This document shows positions 16,801 through 24,372 of a stretch of DNA of 36,484 nt, one piece after another. The number at the start of each line of letters is the position of its first letter. The first letter of the stretch is position 1. Both the position numbers and the translations under genes were made by a program. This stretch comes from an uncultured Planctomycetota bacterium (GTDB taxonomy: Bacteria > Planctomycetota > UBA1135 > GCA-002686595): assembly GCA_903928115.1 (NCBI GenBank), contig CAIYPP010000134.1:1-36484 (forward strand). Reading direction: 5' to 3'. The notes below the pieces were generated by a model. It did not search any database. It was not told the DNA's origin and saw nothing but the letters and a program-made list of their open reading frames with translations.

Positions 16801-16985
16801 AGCTCGGTGCCGGGGTTGCCGAGCGGGTCGGCCTTGCGGACCTGATAGGGCAGCAGCAGACCGAAGCCATGGGAGACCTCGCGCAGCTCCAGTTGGCCTC
16901 CGGTACCGGAGCTGGAGCCGCCACCGCCGCAAGCGGCGAGGACGAACGGAGCGAGGGCAATCGACCAGTGAAGGGGGCGACGCAT
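13830..16985 (-). CDS. Large lipoprotein with Ig-like and beta-propeller-like regions (paralogue B)
   Basis: The 1051-residue product begins MRRPLHWSIALAPFVLAAC, lipobox VLAAC, acceptor Cys19, then a Gly/Ser linker. It aligns with paralogue A along nearly its whole length, clearly more than half identical by eye. It has the same order: VSHGFGLLLPYQVRKAD near the start, the calcium-loop-like DGNGDGKLDG, the Ig-like segment APEVATTPPPNAIP ... VEFTEPLQP, the propeller-like region with VGRGPRGLEWDPGNEDILV, and the C-terminus GARFLCTFFRH. Function is unknown. It is exported and lipid-anchored. The frame remains open upstream past 17800, but that part is antisense to ruvB, so the ATG at 16985 is the start. 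A stretch of 92 bases (15535-15626) is identical to paralogue A. Confidence 0.88.
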   Translation of the reverse strand: MRRPLHWSIALAPFVLAACGGGGSSSGTGGQLELREVSHGFGLLLPYQVRKADPLGNPGTELILIKSMSDLTNNVTPLNPILPVTQWPTEARLPNNDAGNHYIYAEFSQPLDIATILDSSSAGQSNYGLVGTLTVLALDPATGLSVPVPGRAFINGQTYARPDPLNPSQLVLESWVAPDAQGTPRATPIDGNGDGKLDGLGFPGTQSATGFAGASKLLSPNTFVFVVDSDNDLSTHEQFPANRQIKLRATRAVKSQSGKLLAQQVVASCTVGADTIAPEVATTPPPNAIPVTSPSLGDDQIDPLTTITVEFTEPLQPTSIGSFPTVVPPVVSPSITLVFGPANQQTQVPYTCLPESVYDLSKWVLTPDFAFPGNGPATQACGTFNRVTVTFVAAQVLDLSGNTNGLGATTDFTTGEGPGIANAPVAPEAVVVARVGASPGLSVLDLNGFGQSTGDPQFDFSYQTFPKGWSNFPNNPNLIQYGPTMYPPLFPGTCTVDGGSAGAFTLTKDTSLEDLLVRPPLITSVGEMALGQSLDYVFHNGKDSTGCRFNGGNFCAINGKKVIRTSFQTSQTIGPPLPNQAPAAIVPGGANPISFAPHPNPPPLRFPPLCLQPFIGGEEPTSIFTSTPPPAGLGFANLLVPGNPLREFDGPPTGIAAQFQNAFFEGPDRVTLTSSGPCLEHQYRQQIGHFLYMLDRARREVVVFNSNRMTVLDRIACADPTDITMAPNLDFIAVSNQNADTVTFIDTNPASATFHKVVKVTPVGRGPRGLEWDPGNEDILVCNEEDGSVSILSAFTFDVRKTIFGNLERPFDVVILQRQIGFGYNRAVYFAWILNRNGDLTIFESGPNGVNGWGYDDTVGVAPFTFNNPKKLALNYEFVGGSVWIVHEDPLGENGQPTGQIGGAVTRVDIDSGAFGLLPLNGFQGQINPQFRNMSLKVRTSIGPNELTGVPVDLAFDELNNLGASQNTQSNFGVGQGILINGKSVIRNGTTAAVFPDYMFLAVPTSSEGPGVIDVISMTSGYARFDTDKYLPGVQSVPCSGARFLCTFFRH

Positions 16986-17409
16986 CGAGGTTCGAGAGGG
17001 CTGGAGAGGGATCGCGCGGACCGCGCGCCGCGGCGCCCGTGGTGCACGGGAAGCGAGACGCACGCCCCGCTCCGCAGCGCGCAGGGGAGTCCGCAGCCGT
17101 CGCGCGCATCCGCTCCACCGGACACGCGGCCGCGGCGGGAGGGACGTCGCGTGCGCCGCCGACCCGGCGCGCGGGGGCGGAGCAGACGACCATCGGACCC
17201 CCTCCGGACAGGGAGGGGGAGCTTGGAGGGTGCAGGTTGTACCGAAGCTCGGCCCATCGGACACCCTCCGAGGCCGAGAATCTGCTCGAACCTCACCCCC
17301 GAGGGCGCCGCAAGCCCCCGCTCGAGCCCCCCCGTACCCCGTCTCCGGGCCCACTGACCGACGAGGTGGCAGTAGAAACGGGCGAGAAGCTCGGGCTAGG
17401 CTCTCCCCC
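16986..17409. other. 424-base divergent gap upstream of paralogue B and ruvB
   Basis: No gene is visible. The 17-mer CCATCGGACNCCCTCCG occurs at 17190-17206 and 17254-17270 with one mismatch. The first copy is part of an 8-bp hairpin (17198-17205 with 17212-17219). GGAGGGTG at 17225-17232 pairs with CACCCTCC at 17262-17269. The cluster looks like a binding site or RNA structure controlling either divergent gene, but no protein can be named. The right end holds the ruvB -10-like box. Confidence 0.4.
17395..17402 (+). promoter_or_regulatory. -10-like box GCTAGGCT close to ruvB start
   Basis: GCTAGGCT ends 7 bases before the ruvB ATG, followed by CTCCCCC and no Shine-Dalgarno sequence. It fits the GCTANNNT pattern found before several unit-leading genes here. 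Confidence 0.4.
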
Positions 17410-18495
17410 ATGAGCGATGAGGGGCGCGCGGGGGGCGGCTCCGCCTCGATCTTCCATGGCATGCGCACGGCCTCGCTCGATGCGCTGCTTGGGAGCGCGG
17501 CGGGCAGCACCGAGGTCGAGTTCGAGAACACGCTGCGCCCGCAGCGCTTCGACGAGTTCGTGGGCCAGCGCCAGACGCTCGAAAACCTGCGCGTGGCGAT
17601 CGCCGCCGCCAAGGCCCGCAAGGACACCCCCGACCACGTCCTCCTCTCGGGCCCGCCGGGTCTGGGCAAGACCAGCCTCGCGAAGCTCGTCGCGATCGAG
17701 CTCGGCACGACGCTGCACTCGACGACCGGTCCCGCGCTCGAGCGCGCGCGCGACCTCGTCGGCATCCTGACGCAGCTCAAGCGCGGAGACGTGCTCTTCA
17801 TCGACGAGATCCACCGCGTGCCCGCAGCCGTCGAGGAGTACCTCTACTCCGCGATGGAAGACTACGCGGTCGACCTCACGCTCGACCAAGGCCCGAACGC
17901 CCGCGTGCTGCCGCTCAAGCTCGAGCGTTTCGTGCTCGTCGGCGCGACGACGCGCGAAGGCCTGCTCTCCGCGCCATTCCGCGGCCGCTTCGGCTTGCTC
18001 GAGCGCCTCTCGCCGTACCCTGCGGAAGATCTCATCGCGATTCTCGAGCGTTCCGCGCGCATCCTCGAAGTTCCGCTCTCCTCGGCGGCCGCGCGCGCCA
18101 TCGCGGAGCGCAGCCGCGGCACGCCGCGCATCGCGAACCGCTTCCTGCGCCGCGTGCGCGACCTCGTGCAGGTCTCCGGTGCCGAGCGCGCCGAGCCGGT
18201 GCACGCCATCGAGGCGCTGCGCCGCATGGGCGTCGACGAGTTCGGGCTCGAAGAAGTCGACCGCAGGATCCTCGCGGTGCTCGCGCGCAGCGGTGCACGG
18301 CCGATCGGGCTCAAGACGCTCGCCGCCGCCATCGGCGAGGCGGAAGACACCGTCGAAGAGGTCTTCGAGCCGCACCTCTTGCGCTGCGGATTCCTCGAAC
18401 GAACGAGCCGTGGGCGTCGCATCACGCCCGAGGGTTGCTCCGCGATCGGCATCGACGCGGCGATCCTGAGGACCGAGGACGAGAGCGACGCGTGA
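17410..18495 (+). CDS. ruvB: Holliday junction ATP-dependent DNA helicase RuvB
   Basis: RuvB is the hexameric AAA+ motor that, with RuvA, drives branch migration of Holliday junctions. The product has 361 residues. Visible elements are Walker A GPPGLGKTS at 81-89, Walker B DEIH at 132-135, sensor 1 GATTR at 178-182, the Arg-finger segment PFRGRFGLLERL at 189-200 (usually PLRDRFG), and a C-terminal winged helix with EFGLEEVDRRILAVL and GFLERTSRGRRITPEG. Residues 111-114 read ERAR where most members have EKPG. The N-terminal extension of about 30 residues before the conserved core is variable in the family. The ATG at 17410 is chosen. It leads a unit with a SpoIID-domain gene and tgt. ruvA and ruvC are not in the window. 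Confidence 0.96.
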   Translation: MSDEGRAGGGSASIFHGMRTASLDALLGSAAGSTEVEFENTLRPQRFDEFVGQRQTLENLRVAIAAAKARKDTPDHVLLSGPPGLGKTSLAKLVAIELGTTLHSTTGPALERARDLVGILTQLKRGDVLFIDEIHRVPAAVEEYLYSAMEDYAVDLTLDQGPNARVLPLKLERFVLVGATTREGLLSAPFRGRFGLLERLSPYPAEDLIAILERSARILEVPLSSAAARAIAERSRGTPRIANRFLRRVRDLVQVSGAERAEPVHAIEALRRMGVDEFGLEEVDRRILAVLARSGARPIGLKTLAAAIGEAEDTVEEVFEPHLLRCGFLERTSRGRRITPEGCSAIGIDAAILRTEDESDA

Positions 18496-19700
18496 GCGCG
18501 CACCGTCGGGTCATGGCAGCGCTCGCGTTGGCAGCGCTCGCGGGTGCTTGTGCGCTGCCGGCTGCGCACGGCCCCCGACTCGAGCCCGTCGCGGCCAGCG
18601 CTCCGCCGCGGCGCACCCTGCGTCGCGCGAGCGGAGACGTGCACGTGCGCATCGCAGCCCTGACGTCGGCGAAGGTCCTCGACGTTCGCGACTCGAACGG
18701 CGCGGGCACGCGCGTCGAGCGGCGCGGAGCCGAGCTCGCGGTCGATGGGATCGTGCGCAAGGAACTCACGCTCGGCGAGCGCGGGCCGTGGCAGATCGCG
18801 GGGCGAAGCTATCGCGGCTCGCTCGTGATCCGCGCGGCGAACACAGCGAGCGGCTTCGAGGTCACCAACGTTCTCGACCTCGAAGACTACGTGGCGGGCG
18901 TCGTCGCCGCCGAGCTCGTGCTGTGGAACTCCGGCCTCGAGACGATGCGCGCACAGGCCGTCGCAGCGCGCAGCTACGCGGTGTGCGCGCTCGATGACCG
19001 CGGCGCGCGTCGCGTGGATCCGTACCTCGTATCCGACACGCGTGACATGGCCTACGCCGGTGCGTTCCAACCGAAGAATGCGCGCGAACGCGAGTTGGAG
19101 GCGCGGCTTCTGCGCGCGATCGAGAGCACGCGCGGCCGTGTCCTGATGGAGGGCGAGCGCGTCGTCGATGCTCGCTTCCACGCCGCGTGCGGCGGCCACA
19201 CCGCCGATGCGCGCGATATCTCGCCCGAGGCGCGCTTCGAGTGTCTGCGCAGCGTCGACTGCCCGGCGTGTCTCGGCAAGCTCGCCGGAACGAACGCGAG
19301 CGAGCCGTGGAGCGCGACGTTCGAGCGCCCGCAGCTCGACGCGCTCGCGGCCCGCTTCAAGCTGGGCGCGAAGCTCGAGCGGATCTCCCCCATCGCGACC
19401 GACTCGTGTGGGCGCTGGCTCGAAGTCGAGCTCACGGGCTCCAGCGGAACGGTGCGCGTGCGCTTCGAAGAGCTGCGCCGCGCGCTCGGCGCGGACAAGC
19501 TGCCCTCGTCGGCGATCGAGGCCACGGTCCCGCGCGCCGGCGACAAGCTCGCGGGCTCGCTGCGCTTCGAGGGCCGCGGACGCGGTCACGGCGTGGGCCT
19601 GTGCCAGAATGCGGCGAGCGACTGCGCCAAGGCGGGCTGGACCGCCGAGCGCATCCTCGCCCACTACTATCCGGGCTCGAAGCTCGTCGACTGGCGCTAG
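18492..19700 (+). CDS. SpoIID/LytB-domain exported protein
   Basis: The 402-residue product has a GTG start that overlaps the ruvB stop as GTGA. The N-terminus MAALALAALAGACALPAAHG is a signal sequence. The cysteine context (AGAC) is a weak lipobox, so either a lipoprotein or a cleaved secreted protein is possible. The SpoIID domain is clear: LDLEDYVAGVVAAEL, MRAQAVAARSYAV, the cysteine/histidine segment FHAACGGHTADARDI and the terminal GRGRGHGVGLCQNAA. SpoIID proteins are lytic transglycosylases or amidase activators that act on peptidoglycan stripped of peptides. Outside sporulators they probably serve wall turnover or division. Genes of this family often sit near ruvB and queA/tgt, as here. 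Confidence 0.9.
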   Translation: MSAHRRVMAALALAALAGACALPAAHGPRLEPVAASAPPRRTLRRASGDVHVRIAALTSAKVLDVRDSNGAGTRVERRGAELAVDGIVRKELTLGERGPWQIAGRSYRGSLVIRAANTASGFEVTNVLDLEDYVAGVVAAELVLWNSGLETMRAQAVAARSYAVCALDDRGARRVDPYLVSDTRDMAYAGAFQPKNARERELEARLLRAIESTRGRVLMEGERVVDARFHAACGGHTADARDISPEARFECLRSVDCPACLGKLAGTNASEPWSATFERPQLDALAARFKLGAKLERISPIATDSCGRWLEVELTGSSGTVRVRFEELRRALGADKLPSSAIEATVPRAGDKLAGSLRFEGRGRGHGVGLCQNAASDCAKAGWTAERILAHYYPGSKLVDWR

Positions 19701-20858
<1,158 letters not shown>

Positions 20859-20903
20859 ACGAGGCGGGCCCGACCGCGAGCCCGACTCGGCAGCGAGCGC
20901 GCC

Positions 20904-21056
20904 TCAGCGCTTCTCGTAGTCAGGGCAACGCGTTGCGTTGGGACGCTCGGGGCGCTTGCACGCGCTCCCGTAGTCCCACTTGCACGAGTCGCACAGGGGC
21001 GCCGCGGGTCCGAGCGCCGCGAGCCGCCGGAAGAAATCGACGATGGCGCGCCACAT
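20904..21056 (-). CDS. Small four-cysteine protein, putative zinc-binding
   Basis: The product has 50 residues: an N-terminal amphipathic helix MWRAIVDFFRRLAALG, then a compact part with Cys22, Cys25, Cys33 and Cys44 (CDSC, SACKRP, TRCPDYEKR). The C-x2-C-x7-C-x10-C spacing and the closing CPDY suggest a small metal-binding fold. The pattern RPERPNAT before the last cysteine resembles short uncharacterised proteins I have seen next to other genes, but I cannot name a family. It is downstream of the SH3-like gene on the same strand, with 62 bases and a hairpin between. It is convergent with tgt. Too short for most gene finders, but the cysteine spacing argues that it is coding. Confidence 0.6.
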   Translation of the reverse strand: MWRAIVDFFRRLAALGPAAPLCDSCKWDYGSACKRPERPNATRCPDYEKR

Positions 21057-21069
21057 GTTGGAGCTCCGA

Positions 21070-21102
21070 GCGAGCGGGAGCGCACGCGGCGCGCCCGCTC
21101 GC
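21070..21102 (-). terminator. Hairpin between the SH3-like gene and the small Cys protein
   Basis: Bases 21070-21083 pair with 21089-21102 (13 of 14 positions, one A-G mismatch) around a 5-base loop. It may terminate the SH3-like gene transcript or control read-through into the 50-residue protein. No T-run follows on either strand. Confidence 0.45.
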
Positions 21103-21118
21103 GGGGAGATGGAAGCAC

Positions 21119-22507
21119 CTAGCGCGTCGTCTTCGCGGGAGCCGCGATGATCTCGAGGCGCGTCACGTCGTAGAGCTGCGGCCGGTTCAGCGCGGCGGTC
21201 GTGCTCTTGATCGCGGGCCGAGTCTCGGTCCCGTTGAATCCGATCTCGCAGCCGAGGTAATCGGCGAAGTCGATGCGACCGCTCGTGCAGCCGAGCTCGG
21301 CGACGAGCTCGCCGCCGAAGCGCACGAAGTAGACCGGCTTGGTCTCGCCGGGAATCGTCGCCTTCTCGACGCGGCCGCGGGCGGTGAAGCGTCCGTCGAA
21401 CGGCTGGCTGCGCGCAGCCTTCGCCATCTCTTCTTGACGCTTGCGCATCGCCGCGTCGATCGACTGCTTCTGGCGCTCGAGCTCGACCGAGAGCTTCGCG
21501 CCGTCGGCGTAGGCGGCGCACAGCTCGATGCGATCCTGCACGAGCTTCGCCGTGGTTTCACCCGGCCCCATGGCCAGAATCGCCTCGTAGGCCTGCTTGA
21601 CCGCGTCGTAGTCCGCCGTGCCTCCTTGCTCCTGCGCCGAACGCGCGGCGGCGAGCTGCTTGTCGGCGTCCGCGAGTGCGGCGGAGATCTTCTTCGAGTC
21701 GGTGGCGACCGTCGCGTTCGCCGGCGTGGTCGAGCCGCCTTGCTGCGTCGAGGCGGTCGTGATCGGCGTGCCGTTCATCGGCTTGCGCGCGGCCGTGACC
21801 GCGGCGCCCCACAAGGCCGTCCCGTCGCTGCCCTCGGGCAGCGCCTCGGTCTGCGCGGTCGCAACCCAGCCCCGCGTGCCGACGGGCGAGCCGACGTTGA
21901 CCCAGTCTTCGGCGAGCGGCTTGGACATGTCCTTGCGGCCGAGCATGCGCAGCTTCTGGCCCTTCTGCAGCTGCTGGCGCAGCGGCAAGCTCTCCGCGCC
22001 CGACGACGGGAGCGGACGCATGCGCACATCGTTGCCGTTGACCGAGAGCACGCCGGACTCGGTGGTCGGAGTGAGGTACTCACCGAACACCCAGACGGAG
22101 AAGCCCGCGGCGGACTCGACCTCGAGCCAACCGGAGCGCTCGCCGTGGACCGCGAGCACATTGCCCGCTTCCACATCGCCGATCACGACACCCTGCGCGT
22201 CGTAGATGTTGCGCACCTTCGCGCCGCCCTCGGCTGCGCGCACATAGCGCAAGAACTTCGGCGCATCCTGCGTGGTGGCAGTGCCCGAAGTCGCGCCCGA
22301 AGTCGCGCCCGAAGTCGCGCCCGAAGTCGCGCCCGAAGTCGCGCCCGAAGTCGCGCTCGAGCCCTGCGTGCTCGCGGGAGTTCCCGTGCCCGTGTTTCCG
22401 GGCGTGGGGAGCGGAGAGTTCGACTGCGCGAGCGCGAGGCTCGAAGCGCAGACGAGGAACGTGAACGACGAGGACCAGCCTCGGACCTGCGATCCGTGGA
22501 TCTTCAT
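21119..22507 (-). CDS. Exported SH3-like domain protein with Ser-Gly-Ala-Thr repeat
   Basis: The product has 462 residues. A signal peptide ends near residue 27 (LVCASSLALAQ). Residues 28-75 are low complexity and include six SGAT repeats encoded by a perfect 12-base repeat. Two SH3-like segments follow: residues about 85-145 (VRNIYDAQGVVIGDVEAG ... GWLEVES ... WVFGEYL) and about 155-215 (VNGNDVRMRPLP ... GTRGWVAT). The second is typical of bacterial SH3 domains that bind peptidoglycan. A charged, probably coiled-coil region (about 270-370) precedes a C-terminal beta-rich domain of unknown type. It is likely periplasmic and wall-associated. The ATG at 22507 is followed directly by a signal sequence. 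The frame is open further upstream without a signal and is rejected. Confidence 0.85.
   Translation of the reverse strand: MKIHGSQVRGWSSSFTFLVCASSLALAQSNSPLPTPGNTGTGTPASTQGSSATSGATSGATSGATSGATSGATSGTATTQDAPKFLRYVRAAEGGAKVRNIYDAQGVVIGDVEAGNVLAVHGERSGWLEVESAAGFSVWVFGEYLTPTTESGVLSVNGNDVRMRPLPSSGAESLPLRQQLQKGQKLRMLGRKDMSKPLAEDWVNVGSPVGTRGWVATAQTEALPEGSDGTALWGAAVTAARKPMNGTPITTASTQQGGSTTPANATVATDSKKISAALADADKQLAAARSAQEQGGTADYDAVKQAYEAILAMGPGETTAKLVQDRIELCAAYADGAKLSVELERQKQSIDAAMRKRQEEMAKAARSQPFDGRFTARGRVEKATIPGETKPVYFVRFGGELVAELGCTSGRIDFADYLGCEIGFNGTETRPAIKSTTAALNRPQLYDVTRLEIIAAPAKTTR
22283..22354 (-). repeat. Six perfect copies of a 12-base coding repeat
   Basis: GCCCGAAGTCGC (plus strand) occurs six times head to tail with no mismatch. 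Read on minus it encodes Ser-Gly-Ala-Thr units in the linker of the SH3-like protein. The unit length is a multiple of three, so copy-number change by slippage would keep the frame and alter only linker length. Confidence 0.95.
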
Positions 22508-22765
22508 GTGGTGCGAATCCCAAGTGCTGACGTGCTGCAAGCGTGGACGGTCAAAGCCGCGAGTTCTCCGCGCGGGAGCCTCTGCGGACGGCGGCGAGGC
22601 GAGCGTGGCCGCGGCGCGCGCGACTCGTTCATCCCCGTGCTCTGCGCACGCTCGCAAACGCGGCGAACGTGCTAGAACGAGCGCGATCCTAGCCATCCGA
22701 GAGGGTGGGTTCCACAGCGCATTCACGCACTTTTTCGGCACGTTCTCGGCGAGGTTCGGAGCATC
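22508..22765. other. 258-base divergent gap, SH3-like gene / aminotransferase
   Basis: No gene is visible. CTAG-containing boxes occur at 22673-22680 and 22690-22694 on the plus strand, but neither fits the GCTANNNT pattern exactly. A TTGACC on minus (22554-22549) lacks a partner -10. No promoter can be called with confidence. Confidence 0.3.
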
Positions 22766-23881
22766 TTGAGCGCACCCCACACTCCGCGGCGACCCGGCTT
22801 CCCCTACATGCGCTTCGCGCGCGGACCCGCGGTCGCGCACGCCGCGAGCCTCTCGCAGTCGGGCATGCCCGCCGCCGATCCGATGCTCCTCGGAGCACCG
22901 CGGCCGCTCGACACCGAGTGGGCCGGAGCGACCGCGCTCCCGGAGTTCACGGCGGCACTGGCCCAGCGCTTGCGCGTCGCGCCCGAGCAGCTGCTCATCA
23001 CGCCCGGCACCACCGGCGCACTCAGCATCACCGCCGCCGCGCTCTTCCTCGCCGGCAGCACCGTCGCTGTCGAGACTCCGTCCTACGAGCCACTCCGCGT
23101 ACTCCCGCTGCGCGAAGGCGCCCGGGTGGTCGAGGTACTCCGCGAGCGCTCCCGCGGCTGGCGCCTCGATCCCGACGCGGTCGGGAAGGCCCTGAGAGGC
23201 GCCGCGCGCGGCCACGTGCTGCTGACCAGCCCCCACAACCCCAGCGGCGCCCGCAGCTCGCGCGCCGACCTCGAAGCCCTCGCCTCGGTCGCTGCGGGGG
23301 CGGGAGGCTACCTGGTCTGCAACGAGATCTACGAGGAGTTCGTCGACCCCGCGGAGCGCTTCCACGCCGCCGTCCACCTGCCTAACGCGATCTCCCTCGG
23401 AAGCCTGACCAAGGCCTACGGGCTCGGCTGCCTGCGGATCGGCTGGGTACTCCTCGGAAGCGCCGCCATGGCCGAGCGCGAGGTCTTCGAGGACGCGAGC
23501 TTCCTCCAGTACGTCGACCTTCCGACCCCCGCCTTGCGCGCCGCAACCCGGGCGCTGGGCCTCGAAAGAGAGCTGCTCGCTCCCTATGGCACCGTGCGAA
23601 CCGAGAGCCGGCCGCTCCTTGCGCGCTGGCTCGCCTCCGAGCGCCGCGTCGAGGCCCAGCTGCCCGAGCACGGAATCATCGCCTTCGCCGCAGTCCCATC
23701 CGCACCCGACACCCGCGCGCTCGCGGAGCACCTCGCCGCCCGCGAGCAGCTCGCCGTGGTCCCCGGCGAGCACTTCGGGGCACCGGGCCACCTCCGAATC
23801 GGCTTCGGCAGCCCCGCTCCGGCGCTCGCGGACGCCCTGACACGGCTCTCCCGCGGTCTGGACAGCTTCGCCGGGGCGTAG
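22766..23881 (+). CDS. PLP-dependent aminotransferase, class I/II
   Basis: The fold type I enzyme has 371 residues. [15 protein letters not shown] is the cofactor-phosphate glycine-rich turn, [11 protein letters not shown] holds the Asn that contacts the pyridine hydroxyl, NEIYEEF provides the Asp-equivalent/Tyr pair region (most members have DE-x-Y), and [17 protein letters not shown] holds the Schiff-base Lys in SLTKAYG and the phosphate-binding Arg. Substrate is not deducible. The start is a TTG at 22766, because the PYMRFARG segment upstream of the next ATG (22808) resembles the conserved N-terminus of related aminotransferases. An ATG at 22808 is the alternative. The protein ends 64 bases before panD. 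Confidence 0.87.
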   Translation: MSAPHTPRRPGFPYMRFARGPAVAHAASLSQSGMPAADPMLLGAPRPLDTEWAGATALPEFTAALAQRLRVAPEQLLITPGTTGALSITAAALFLAGSTVAVETPSYEPLRVLPLREGARVVEVLRERSRGWRLDPDAVGKALRGAARGHVLLTSPHNPSGARSSRADLEALASVAAGAGGYLVCNEIYEEFVDPAERFHAAVHLPNAISLGSLTKAYGLGCLRIGWVLLGSAAMAEREVFEDASFLQYVDLPTPALRAATRALGLERELLAPYGTVRTESRPLLARWLASERRVEAQLPEHGIIAFAAVPSAPDTRALAEHLAAREQLAVVPGEHFGAPGHLRIGFGSPAPALADALTRLSRGLDSFAGA

Positions 23882-23945
23882 GGGCCTCGTCCCGAAGCGC
23901 CTCCTTTACCGATCTGCCCGGATGTCGTATCCCTTTCGCGCCGCG

Positions 23946-24335
23946 ATGCGCTTTTTCCTCCGCTCCAAGCTCCACAAGGCCACGGTCACCGAGGCACGCC
24001 TCGACTACGTGGGCTCGATCACGATCGACCGCGACCTGATGGATCAGGCCGACATCCTGCCCTTCGAGAAGGTGCTGATCGTCGACAACACCAACGGCGC
24101 GCGGCTCGAGACCTACACCATCCCCGGCGAGCGCGGCTCGGGCTGCATCTGCATCAACGGCGCCGCCGCCCACCTCGTCCGCCCAGGCGACGAGGTCATC
24201 ATCATGACCTTCGAGGCCACCGACCGGCCCCGCACCCCCACCGTGCTGCTGATCGGCGAAGGCAATCGGGTCGTGCGCAAGCTCGACGACCCCGAAGAGC
24301 AAGAGCGCGCCCTCGAAGGCGAGCTCTACCTCTGA
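23946..24335 (+). CDS. panD: Aspartate 1-decarboxylase precursor
   Basis: PanD decarboxylates aspartate to beta-alanine for pantothenate and coenzyme A. From the ATG at 23946 the product has 129 residues. The self-cleavage site Gly23-Ser24 (DYVGSITID) is present. The serine becomes the pyruvoyl group. Lys8, the [13 protein letters not shown] segment with the catalytic Arg and Tyr, and [26 protein letters not shown] are all conserved. An in-frame ATG at 23922 adds eight residues not seen in relatives and is less likely. The aminotransferase lies just upstream on the same strand. A functional link to beta-alanine use is possible but unproven. Confidence 0.94.
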   Translation: MRFFLRSKLHKATVTEARLDYVGSITIDRDLMDQADILPFEKVLIVDNTNGARLETYTIPGERGSGCICINGAAAHLVRPGDEVIIMTFEATDRPRTPTVLLIGEGNRVVRKLDDPEEQERALEGELYL

Positions 24336-24354
24336 GAATTCGGCCACACTGCGG

Positions 24355-24370
24355 CGGGAGAACGCTCCCG
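24355..24370. terminator. Weak hairpin between convergent panD and larC
   Basis: CGGGAG at 24355-24360 pairs with CTCCCG at 24365-24370 around loop AACG, in the 37-base gap between the two stops. It has no T-run. It could act on both strands. Confidence 0.3.
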
Positions 24371-24372
24371 GG

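Noticed and set aside
15192..17357. A plus-strand open frame of about 720 codons antisense to lipoprotein B
   Set aside because: It is a mirror of the lipoprotein reading frame with the same Arg/Val/Asp bias. No domain, signal or credible start supports it.
22283..22354. A possible CRISPR array
   Set aside because: The 12-base units are head to tail with no spacers, are in frame and encode SGAT repeats. No cas gene is nearby.
22526..22554. A promoter with TTGACC before the SH3-like gene
   Set aside because: The -35-like hexamer has no TA-containing -10 at 16-18 bases (GTCAGC is found at 17).
23922..23945. An earlier ATG for panD
   Set aside because: It would put the Gly-Ser cleavage site eight residues later than in known PanD. 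The ATG at 23946 places it at 23-24, as expected.
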